In this document: piece by piece, positions 6,801 through 10,916 of the stretch
How positions within the stretch are numbered: position 1 is the stretch's first letter
How the letters are laid out: each line of letters starts with the position of its first letter
DNA from: CAYYED01 sp964470785
GTDB taxonomy: Bacteria > Patescibacteriota > Minisyncoccia > Minisyncoccales > PEYH01
DNA: 10,916 nucleotides
NCBI GenBank assembly: GCA_964470785.1
Contig: CAYYED010000049.1
Coordinates: 1 to 10,916 of the forward strand
Direction of reading: 5' to 3'
Made by a program: the position numbers and the translations under genes
Notes under the pieces: model-generated
Database searches by the model: none
Seen by the model: only the letters and a program-made list of their open reading frames with translations
What the model was told of the DNA's origin: nothing

Positions 6801-7519
6801 ACGGCAATAGCCGCATTAGCCGGCAAAGTCCACGGCGTCGTAGTCCAAACGAGAAGGTGACTGTTGACTGTTGACTGTTTACTGTTGACTTGGGAGGATA
6901 AAACTTTAAATTTTATATATATAGCCGGTTCTGTTATTTTTTTATATCCCTGCGCTACTTCGTGGGAAGAAAGTCCGGTTCCGCACCTCGGGCAATAAGG
7001 AATTACTTTATTTCCTTTTTCCAGCAATCCTTTGCTCCAAATGGTTTTCAAAATATAAAATACGCTTTCCATATACAAAGGGTCTCCGGTGATATAGGGA
7101 TTTTCTAAATCAAGCCAATATCCGATTCTTTGGGTAAGGTCTTTCCAATCTTCGGTATATCTCCAAACCGATTCCCGGCATTTGGCATTAAATTTTTCTA
7201 TTCCATATTCTTCGATCTCTTTTTTGTTCTTTAATCCCAGTTCTTTTTCTACTGATATTTCTACCGGAAGTCCATGCACATCCCAGCCCGCTTTTCTGAT
7301 TACCCGGAATCCTTTCATTGTTTTATAGCGGCAAACAACATCTTTAAATGCCCTTGCTAAAACATGATGCACCCCGGGCTTGGCATTAGCAGTGGGCGGA
7401 CCCTCATAAAAAACAAAATCCGGCGCGCCTTCGCGCTGTTTTGTTGATTTCTCAAAAATCTTGTTTTCTTTCCAATATTCTAATATTCTCTTTTCTCTGT
7501 TCGGAAAATTAAGCTCCAT
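3821..7519 (-). CDS. ileS: Isoleucyl-tRNA synthetase (type 2) with inserted histidine-phosphatase domain
   Basis: Charges tRNA-Ile with isoleucine and edits misactivated valine. Class I signatures are clear: the HIGH-equivalent GVHHVLAR (49-56), the CP1 editing domain (LLVWTTTPWTLPAN at about 222-235, GTGLVHIAPAFGQDD at 317-331) and KMSKS (836-840). The first zinc site is Cys176/179 with Cys395/398; the second is Cys467/Cys490 with Cys728/731. GWFYTLL (801-807) and a type-2 C-terminal anticodon region follow. The length of 1232 residues exceeds the family's usual 1000-1050. The excess is a complete histidine-phosphatase domain (about 510-706) plus four repeat-derived insertions (about 210-221, 468-489, 760-785, 902-935). 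The frame is open throughout. A candidate promoter sits directly upstream, and the mRNA would be almost leaderless. The start at 7519 fits the normal N-terminus (MELNFPNREKRILEYW). The synthetase identity is secure; the role of the inserted domain is unknown. Confidence 0.97.
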   Translation of the reverse strand: MELNFPNREKRILEYWKENKIFEKSTKQREGAPDFVFYEGPPTANAKPGVHHVLARAFKDVVCRYKTMKGFRVIRKAGWDVHGLPVEISVEKELGLKNKKEIEEYGIEKFNAKCRESVWRYTEDWKDLTQRIGYWLDLENPYITGDPLYMESVFYILKTIWSKGLLEKGNKVIPYCPRCGTGLSSHEVAQGYKKITEPAIYIKFKVLSSQVNSKQSTVNSHLLVWTTTPWTLPANAAIAVNPKIDYVLVKKDDEYLILAKERLSVLGENYEAVEEIKGKDLIGLQYQPLFDQKTLDAPMSKKMYKILGADFVNTEEGTGLVHIAPAFGQDDMALWQEQGIKDFPQPVDEQGKFKPEAKKWVGIFVKQADPLIIEELKEKGLLFKQEQYEHDYPFCWRCSTPLLYYARENWFIRTTKSKKDLIENNQTINWVPSHLKEGRFGEWLNELKDWSLSRERYWGTPLPVWQCQTGKSQIPKWASPSGFSPNSKQCDNIIVIGSREDLLKQKFTTNNYFLLRHGEAVSNVENFYSSFPERREVPLTEKGRKQIKKAIQMLEKEKIDIIFSSDLLRTKETAKIAGKALGIEPIYEARLREIDTGKMNGKNIGQAERYFNPDNNLNKEKITLKKFNEGFPEGEKYSQVTIRTLDFIKEIEQKYQNKNILIVSHEILLLSLMASARGYTIKESAGHREELRHNVGELKKLDYKSFPYNKEGELDFHRPYIDEIEFFCPKCGGKMRRVTEVIDCWFDSGAMPFGQAHYPFAFAQDQKSKILRPAAVSGLGKNQKFLFPADYISEAVDQTRGWFYTLLAISTLLGLEAPYKNVISLGHVLDKKGEKMSKSKGNVIDSREMIEKYGADALRWYFYTVNQPGDPKLFKEKDIDQSLKKFIMTLQNCFVFYNTYAEEPARSCYTVAGGPGVEHGIIRKSFGAVQHSHQPEPITILDKWIVSRLHSTIEEVTRALDCYDVVRASRNIEQFVINDLSLWYIRRSRNRLQRPKNEKEKQKAALLFRYILTLTARVSAPFIPFLSEEIYQGLSGNAESVHLQKWPESKKKFIYRGLEKNMKNAREIVKQVLQMRNELKIKVRQPLSLLEIEKTDSLSEELLLLIKEETNVKEIRIRKKIQKDKKEFVYADRLALKTAITKELKEEGFLRELIRRVQQMRKKGNLRPEDRIEVYISGDEELIKLLEKNKTEFLLQTKAKNILFRKKEKNPVQEAEIKIEDQNLWLGLKLVL
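4715..4816 (-). repeat. In-frame insertion 4 in ileS (residues about 902-935)
   Basis: About 34 residues not expected between the 'FVFYNTYA' helix and 'PEPITILDKWIVSRL'. They include RSCYTVAGGPGVEHG. The DNA is richer in GC than its surroundings and contains short inverted arms (GCCTGC at 4781-4786 with GCAGGC at 4806-4811; GCCCG at 4777-4781 with CGGGC at 4803-4807) and a GCAAC direct repeat. It resembles a hairpin-type dispersed repeat, but I see no second copy in this window. Confidence 0.55.
5165..5242 (-). repeat. In-frame insertion 3 in ileS, holding hairpin element copy 2
   Basis: Encodes about 26 extra residues (about 760-785) between 'AHYPF' and 'FPADYISEAVDQTRGW'. The DNA contains the 26-nt element at 5183-5208, which aligns with 71-95. 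It also contains two tandem GATTTTT heptamers (5210-5223) running into GATC. The shared GATTTTTGATC word (5217-5227) also occurs at 146-156. Confidence 0.65.
5402..5992 (-). other. Histidine-phosphatase (phosphoglycerate-mutase-like) domain inserted in IleRS
   Basis: Residues about 510-706 of IleRS read as a full clade-1 histidine-phosphatase domain. YFLLRHGEAVSN gives Arg516 and the presumed phospho-accepting His517. PLTEKGRKQ follows at 538-546. SSDLLRTKETA (564-574) supplies the second Arg (569). LREIDTG (591-597) supplies the acidic Glu593, and ILIVSHE (660-666) supplies the second His665. All residues needed for the phosphohistidine mechanism appear present. The domain replaces the short linker that in ordinary IleRS joins 'VIGS..EL' to 'HRPYIDEI', so it protrudes from the zinc ribbon. 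The substrate cannot be read from the sequence. I recall similar fusions among CPR IleRS database entries but know of no experimental description. Confidence 0.9.
6055..6134 (-). repeat. In-frame insertion 2 in ileS: three palindromes in a row
   Basis: Three inverted repeats lie within 70 nt on the plus strand. GGGCT/AGCCC with a 2-nt loop is at 6066-6077. ATGGGC/GCCCAT with a 2-nt loop is at 6079-6092. A perfect 12-bp-arm palindrome around a single C is at 6110-6134 (left arm CCCTGTTTGGCA). The insertion adds 22 residues between Cys467 and Cys490 of IleRS, where CxxC is expected. One arm of the largest palindrome is formed by the conserved PVWQ/C codons of the gene itself. Confidence 0.8.
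6858..6891 (-). repeat. In-frame heptamer tandem repeat in ileS (insertion 1)
   Basis: On the plus strand TGACTGT occurs three times in tandem (6858-6878), followed by TTACTGT (6879-6885) and a partial unit. It encodes about 12 residues (about 210-221, VNSKQSTVNSHL) just before the LLVWTTTPWTLPAN block of the editing domain, where ordinary IleRS has a short turn. Because 7 is not a multiple of 3, gain or loss of one unit would shift the frame. Confidence 0.75.
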
Positions 7520-7527
7520 ATACTTAT

Positions 7528-7556
7528 TTCATATCACTTTAAGCTACTTTTTTCAA
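7528..7556 (-). promoter_or_regulatory. Candidate sigma70-type promoter of ileS
   Basis: On the minus strand TTGAAA (7556-7551) is followed after exactly 17 nt by TATGAA (7533-7528). The ATG begins 8 nt after the -10 box, so transcription would start at or within 1-2 nt of the start codon. It lies directly downstream of a candidate terminator. In AT-rich DNA such matches also occur by chance. Confidence 0.4.
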
Positions 7557-7557
7557 T

Positions 7558-7587
7558 AAAAAAGGGGCGCTAACATCAAGGCCTCCC
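7558..7587 (-). terminator. Weak candidate terminator after the antiporter gene
   Basis: On the minus strand GGGAGGC (7587-7581) can pair imperfectly with GCGCCCC (7570-7564) across a 10-nt loop, and six T follow immediately (7563-7558). The stem has bulges, so it is weak, but its position between a stop codon and a candidate promoter is sensible. Confidence 0.35.
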
Positions 7588-7621
7588 GGTTTCTTGAAAA
7601 TATTTTTTTAGACAACACGAC

Positions 7622-8665
7622 TCAAAACAACCCAAACAACTTAACCACAAACAATACATAAATTAATAAAAACATTGCGCCCTCCCAAACGCTAATGCGC
7701 CGGGTAATGCCGGAAATAACCAAAAGAAGCGTAGCCATAACCATAAAAGGAAAGCCAATAAAAAGAGTGACTTCATCAACAACAAGGGGTTTAAACATTG
7801 CCGGCAAGCCGGCTACCAGCAAGGCATTAAAAACATTTGAGCCAAAAATGCTTCCCAGGGCAATTTCATATTTCTTGCCAATAGCGGCTTTAATGGAAAC
7901 CACCAGCTCGGGAAGAGACGTTCCAACCGAAACTCCAAAAATAGTAATAACAGAAATGCCAATTTTTAAAATTTCAGATATTTTAATAACCGAATCTATA
8001 AGATAATTAGCTCCAATTACCAAAAACACGACCCCTAAAATTAAAAAAAAGAAAACCTGAAAATTTAACTTTTTAACCGGTTTTTTAACCTTGCGCCGAT
8101 CTGCCCTTGATGGCAAGACTTTTGAAGTTTTTTGGGACAATATTTTGTCTTTAACCAAGGGCTCTTCCGAAGGGAGCGCTTCTGGGAGTACTATAGGCCC
8201 CTCACTGCCTGTTCTCCTTTGAGAAAAAACATAAAAAAGATAAACCAAAAAGGCAGTCAAAAGCAGAGCGCCTTCTTGCCAAATAATATTTCCGTCCCAA
8301 AGAATAAACCCGAATAAAACGGTAACCGAAGCCAGCAACGGCAAGTCAATATCAATTAAGCTTCTTCTAACTGCTAAAAATTTTTTAGTTGCTATAGCAG
8401 AAAGCCCAACTATTAACAAAATATTGGCAATATTAGAACCAACAACATTGGCTGCGACGATTTCAGTGGCTCCTTTAAAAACAGCTGCCAAGGCAGAAAT
8501 TAATTCAGGAAAAGAAGTTCCCAGTCCCACAACGGTTACGCCAATAATAAAGGGCGACACACCTAGGGCTATCCCAATTTTTTCTGAACTTTCCACAAAC
8601 CAATCAGCTCCTTTTATTAAAAGGGCCAAAGAAGCTATAAAAACTAAAATCCAAAAAATCAACAT
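7622..8665 (-). CDS. Calcium/sodium antiporter of the CaCA family (YrbG/CaxA-like)
   Basis: An integral membrane exchanger likely to move Ca2+ against Na+ or H+. The 347 residues show the internal duplication of the CaCA superfamily. The first alpha repeat has GLGTSFPELISA (48-59) and GSNIAN (76-81). The second has SVGTSLPELVVS (246-257) and GSNVFN (275-280). These are the acidic and Asn ion-binding motifs, in inverted halves of about five helices each. The central cytoplasmic loop (about 149-200) is long and highly charged, ending in RADRRKVKKPVKK; this makes the protein longer than the common 310-330 residues. The start at 8665 gives a hydrophobic first helix (LIFWILVFIASLALLIKGADWFV). Stop is TGA. 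No Shine-Dalgarno is visible; a perfect TATAAT box lies 6 nt before the ATG. Ion specificity cannot be fixed from the sequence. Confidence 0.92.
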   Translation of the reverse strand: MLIFWILVFIASLALLIKGADWFVESSEKIGIALGVSPFIIGVTVVGLGTSFPELISALAAVFKGATEIVAANVVGSNIANILLIVGLSAIATKKFLAVRRSLIDIDLPLLASVTVLFGFILWDGNIIWQEGALLLTAFLVYLFYVFSQRRTGSEGPIVLPEALPSEEPLVKDKILSQKTSKVLPSRADRRKVKKPVKKLNFQVFFFLILGVVFLVIGANYLIDSVIKISEILKIGISVITIFGVSVGTSLPELVVSIKAAIGKKYEIALGSIFGSNVFNALLVAGLPAMFKPLVVDEVTLFIGFPFMVMATLLLVISGITRRISVWEGAMFLLIYVLFVVKLFGLF

Positions 8666-8671
8666 TATTAA

Positions 8672-8700
8672 ATTATATATATTAACATTCTGAAAAACAA
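8672..8700 (-). promoter_or_regulatory. Candidate promoter of the antiporter gene
   Basis: On the minus strand TTGTTT (8700-8695), a 17-nt spacer, then a consensus TATAAT (8677-8672). Only 6 nt separate the -10 box from the ATG, which predicts a leaderless message starting at the A of the start codon. The -35 box is poor (3 of 6 matches). Confidence 0.45.
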
Positions 8701-8710
8701 TGGGGCTTTT

Positions 8711-10426
8711 TTACATTCTTAGGGGCACGGAAATACCTAATAAATTTAAGCTGTTTTTTAGGGTCTGCGCTACTGCTTGGGTAATGGCCAATCTAAATTG
8801 TTGCAGTTCCTTTGTGTCCGCTTTTAACACGGGGTATTTCTCATAAAACAGATTATATAATTGGCTAAGTTCAAAGGCAAAAGCGCAAATTAGATTAGGA
8901 GAAAACTTTTCCCCTGCTTCTCGGACAACTTCCGGAAACCTCCAAATCAGACGGAGCAATGCTTTTTCTTCCGGCTCAAGTCGCAGAGTTTCTAAAATCT
9001 TCGCTTTTTCAGAACTTTTCTCTAAAATGCTTTGGCACCGGATAACCGTATATTGGATATAGGGGCCTGAATTTCCTTGTAAATTAAAAATATGCTGCCA
9101 GTCAAAAACAATATCTTTAGAGTGGTGCCGCATAAGGTCATTATATTTTATCGCCCCAATGCCCACTATTGAAGCAATTTCTTTTTTTTCTGCTTTCGAA
9201 AGAGCTTTCTCGGTTTTAGTTTTCTCAATAAGATTTTCCGCTCTTTGAACGCTTTCTTGCAAAATATCTTCTAAATGAATGGTATCTCCTTTTCTGGTGG
9301 AAAACTTTCCGTGCAGCCATCTTATTAAACCGTGCGCCATATGAATTAGTTGTTCTTTTTTAGCGTAACCAAGCATTTCTGCTGCGATAAAGCTTTTAGC
9401 CAGGTGTTCTTTTTGGTCGGCTCCCACTTCATAAATGATTAAATCCGGACTCCATTTTTCCATCCGGTATTTTATAGTGGCTAATTCTCTTGTCTGATAA
9501 GTAGTGGCGCCGTCGCTTTTTAACAGCATTAAAGGCGTTTCAAATCCGGGCACAAAAATGACCAATGCCCCTCGGCTTTCTCGGGCAATGCCTTTTTCCC
9601 GGGCATCTTTAATAACTGCCTCCATTTTATCCTCATAAAAACTTTCGCCTAAGACATAATCAATTTTTATTCCTAAAATTTTGTATATTCTTTCAAATTC
9701 CTGCATACTCTTTTCCACGCAGGACTTCCAAATGTTTTTAGCTTCGTTTTCTCCTTTTTCCAATTTTTGATGCCACCGTCTTGCTTCCTGTAAAAGAGAA
9801 GGAGCTTTTTCCGCTTCTTCATGAAATTTTACATATAACCCTTCTAATTCCTGCACGGAAAGCTCTTTTGCTTCTGCTTTGCTCCATTTTTTAATAGCTA
9901 CGATCAGCTTTCCAAATTGCGTACCCCAGTCGCCCAAATGATTGTTTCCAATACATTGCCAGCCCAAAAACTTATAAATATTATATATGGCTTGCCCTAT
10001 AATGGTAGAACGTAAATGGCCAATCCCAAAGGGCTTGGCAATGTTGGGGGCGGAATAATCTATCACTGCTCTTCCTTTTTGATTATCAGAGCCGTAATTT
10101 TGTTTATCCTCCAAGACCCTTTTTAAACCGGCTAACAACGTTTTCTTTGCCAGCCAAAAATTAATAAATCCGGGGTCAACAATTTCCACTTTTTCTATAA
10201 ACTCGTCTGCCTTAAGATACTTTTTTAAAGCTTCTGCTATTTCTTTAGGTTTTTTGCCTATTTTATTTGCAATTAAAAGGGCCGTATTAGAGGCATAATC
10301 ACCGTGTTCTTCTCTTTCCGAAAATTCAATAATAATTTCAGGCAAATCAAAAAAGGGGAGCTCTTTCTTTTTTTGAGCGTCTCTGACCGCTTTTTCAATT
10401 GCTTTTTTGAGTTTCTGTTTATCCAT
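8711..10426 (-). CDS. argS: Arginyl-tRNA synthetase
   Basis: Charges tRNA-Arg with arginine; class I, normally needing tRNA for amino-acid activation. The 571 residues match the family length. They show the N-terminal Add1 domain (about 1-100; EHGDYASNTALLIA at 40-53), the SAPNIAKPFGIGHLRST block (125-141), NHLGDWGTQFGKL (162-174), YQTRELATI (310-318) and EVGADQKEHL (333-342). GKFSTRKGD (373-381) replaces KMSKS, as is common in ArgRS. The C-terminal helical anticodon domain holds SGPYIQYTVIR (453-463) and the family-typical ending (SVPLRM). The first His of the HIGH motif is Gly135's position in the local reading 'GIGH', i.e. F-G-I-G-H rather than F-H-I-G-H. Unlike IleRS and GlyRS here, no repeat-like insertion is seen. 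It lies 45 nt upstream of the antiporter gene. The ATG has only a weak A-rich context (GAAAAAGA), no clear Shine-Dalgarno. Confidence 0.96.
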   Translation of the reverse strand: MDKQKLKKAIEKAVRDAQKKKELPFFDLPEIIIEFSEREEHGDYASNTALLIANKIGKKPKEIAEALKKYLKADEFIEKVEIVDPGFINFWLAKKTLLAGLKRVLEDKQNYGSDNQKGRAVIDYSAPNIAKPFGIGHLRSTIIGQAIYNIYKFLGWQCIGNNHLGDWGTQFGKLIVAIKKWSKAEAKELSVQELEGLYVKFHEEAEKAPSLLQEARRWHQKLEKGENEAKNIWKSCVEKSMQEFERIYKILGIKIDYVLGESFYEDKMEAVIKDAREKGIARESRGALVIFVPGFETPLMLLKSDGATTYQTRELATIKYRMEKWSPDLIIYEVGADQKEHLAKSFIAAEMLGYAKKEQLIHMAHGLIRWLHGKFSTRKGDTIHLEDILQESVQRAENLIEKTKTEKALSKAEKKEIASIVGIGAIKYNDLMRHHSKDIVFDWQHIFNLQGNSGPYIQYTVIRCQSILEKSSEKAKILETLRLEPEEKALLRLIWRFPEVVREAGEKFSPNLICAFAFELSQLYNLFYEKYPVLKADTKELQQFRLAITQAVAQTLKNSLNLLGISVPLRM

Positions 10427-10474
10427 TCTTTTTCAGCTTACCCTGATTTTTTAAATTTGTAAAACTTAATAACG

Positions 10475-10500
10475 AAAAAATCCTGCGAGTTTAATGCAGG
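10475..10500 (-). terminator. Intrinsic terminator downstream of ybaB
   Basis: On the minus strand CCTGC (10500-10496), a 9-nt loop, GCAGG (10486-10482), one A, then six T (10480-10475). The stem is short at 5 bp but the T-tract is good. It would end the ybaB transcript before argS. Confidence 0.55.
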
Positions 10501-10525
10501 GCAACCTCTGTCCCCTAAAATTCGG

Positions 10526-10550
10526 TTTGGGAACTTCCGAAGTTCCCAAA
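10526..10550. repeat. Perfect palindrome, 12-bp arms, 1-nt centre
   Basis: The left arm is TTTGGGAACTTC (10526-10537), the centre C, and the right arm is its exact reverse complement (10539-10550). No T-tract follows on either strand, so it is not a simple terminator. It has the same 12-1-12 architecture with a central C as 6110-6134 in ileS, and both right arms run into an ACAG-containing flank. Confidence 0.8.
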
Positions 10551-10561
10551 ACAGACAGGAG

Positions 10562-10807
10562 TTAGAGCAATCCGGAAAATTTTTGCGCTACCGCCATTTG
10601 GGCCTTTCTCACTGCCTCATTAAAACACTCTTTCACTGCTTTTTCCTGGAGTTCTTTTTCCAGTTGAGGGTTTAATTCAATGCTCTCTACTTCAAACCTC
10701 CCATTGATAACAATTTTTACCCCGTGTCTTTCTGCTTCCACTCTCTCGTTTTTAATGCTCTCCTGCATTTCTTTTAATTGTTTCATTTGCTTTAATTTGT
10801 CAAACAT
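10562..10807 (-). CDS. ybaB: YbaB/EbfC-family nucleoid-associated protein (short)
   Basis: A small DNA-binding protein that in other bacteria forms dimers and coats the nucleoid; often encoded next to dnaX and recR, neither of which is visible here (the window ends 109 nt upstream). The 81 residues start with the coiled helix MFDKLKQMKQLKEMQESIKNERVE. The conserved 'V.ING..EV..IELNP' strand pair follows (about 31-47), then a C-terminal helix (EKAVKECFNEAVRKAQMAVAQKFSGL). The usual length is about 100 residues, so the linker and tail are shortened. The stop is TAA, and a candidate terminator follows about 60 nt downstream. No Shine-Dalgarno; the start is preceded by AT-rich repeats. Confidence 0.88.
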   Translation of the reverse strand: MFDKLKQMKQLKEMQESIKNERVEAERHGVKIVINGRFEVESIELNPQLEKELQEKAVKECFNEAVRKAQMAVAQKFSGLL

Positions 10808-10916
10808 ATTATTAATTAATTCTCAATTTTCAATCAATTTTCAATTCTTAAATTTTCAATTGAAAATTAGGAAATTGAGAAATTGTTAAATTCATTCGTA
10901 AATTGTAAATTAGTAA
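10808..10916. repeat. AT-rich repeats upstream of ybaB
   Basis: TTTTCAATCAATTTTCAA (10827-10844) is identical to 1722-1739, and the match extends to 22 nt (10823-10844 against 1718-1739). A perfect 18-bp palindrome, AATTTTCAATTGAAAATT, is at 10851-10868. Both repeat copies sit 15-25 nt upstream of a start codon. No gene is seen to the window edge. Confidence 0.75.

Larger units (their letters stand above)
10427..10561. other. Spacer between ybaB and argS
   Basis: Contains a likely terminator for ybaB (10475-10500) and a perfect palindrome (10526-10550). Outer arms (CTCTGTC at 10506-10512 against GACAGGAG at 10554-10561) could extend the palindrome into a larger structure directly behind the ybaB stop. 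No T-box consensus and no tRNA-like fold were found. No good promoter for argS could be identified. Confidence 0.5.

Noticed and set aside
3821..7519. ileS as a chimeric assembly of a synthetase and a separate phosphatase gene
   Set aside because: The frame is continuous across both junctions and the sequence after the phosphatase domain resumes exactly at the expected HRPYIDEI block, so a misassembly is unlikely.
8094..8220. Repeat-derived insertion in the central loop of the antiporter
   Set aside because: The loop is longer than usual and charged, but the DNA shows no tandem units and only a trivial 4-bp inverted repeat; variable loops here are common in the family.
3446..8665. Alternative genetic code (UGA read as Gly, as in Gracilibacteria/SR1)
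   Set aside because: TGA ends the antiporter gene and the 121-residue gene at sensible positions, and no internal in-frame TGA occurs in the large genes.
10427..10561. T-box or other riboswitch in front of argS
   Set aside because: A synthetase leader with a terminator and a hairpin invites this call, but no T-box consensus (AGGGUGGNACCGCG-like) or specifier-stem arrangement is seen, and the terminator fits the end of ybaB.

Overview
The window is a compact, AT-rich bacterial segment in which all seven recognisable genes lie on the minus strand. Transcription order runs from the right edge to the left: a YbaB-type nucleoid protein, ArgRS, a Ca2+/Na+ antiporter, a very large IleRS, a small basic protein, a membrane-anchored protein with repeated Ig-like domains, and an archaeal/eukaryotic-type GlyRS. 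The gene set suggests a Candidate Phyla Radiation bacterium (Patescibacteria, probably Parcubacteria-like). The basis is a type-2 IleRS with a GVHHVLAR signature, an alpha2-type GlyRS, a very short YbaB, no Shine-Dalgarno sequence before any gene, and AT-rich heptamer repeats in the spacers. This placement is inference. UGA acts as a stop (antiporter and small basic protein), so the recoded UGA-Gly code of Gracilibacteria/SR1 is not used.

Layout by region. 1-307: no gene; tandem TTTTCAA heptamers, a hairpin element and CNGATTT-type repeats downstream of glyS. 308-1693: glyS. 1694-1814: repeat-rich spacer with inverted arms. 1815-3449: Ig-like-repeat membrane protein, joined by an ATGA overlap to the 121-residue basic protein (3446-3811), which itself follows ileS after 9 nt. 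3821-7519: ileS. 7520-7621: a weak terminator and a promoter. 7622-8665: antiporter, with its own candidate promoter. 8711-10426: argS. 10427-10561: a terminator and a palindrome. 10562-10807: ybaB. 10808-10916: repeats.

The most unusual object is IleRS (1232 residues). An apparently intact histidine-phosphatase domain (RHG motif, second Arg, Glu and second His all present) is inserted inside the zinc ribbon of the synthetase core, between the two cysteine pairs. The same protein carries four further in-frame insertions whose DNA is made of palindromes or heptamer tandem repeats. One of them splits a CxxC zinc knuckle. GlyRS carries a fifth insertion, built from a CATCTGTGTT tandem repeat plus a small hairpin. 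The same kinds of repeat fill the gene-free spacers, and one element has a copy in both places. This resembles in principle the Rickettsia palindromic elements, which insert in frame into proteins.

Functionally this is a housekeeping segment: three aminoacyl-tRNA synthetases (Ile, Arg, Gly), an ion antiporter, a DNA-binding protein and a two-gene surface or envelope unit of unknown role.
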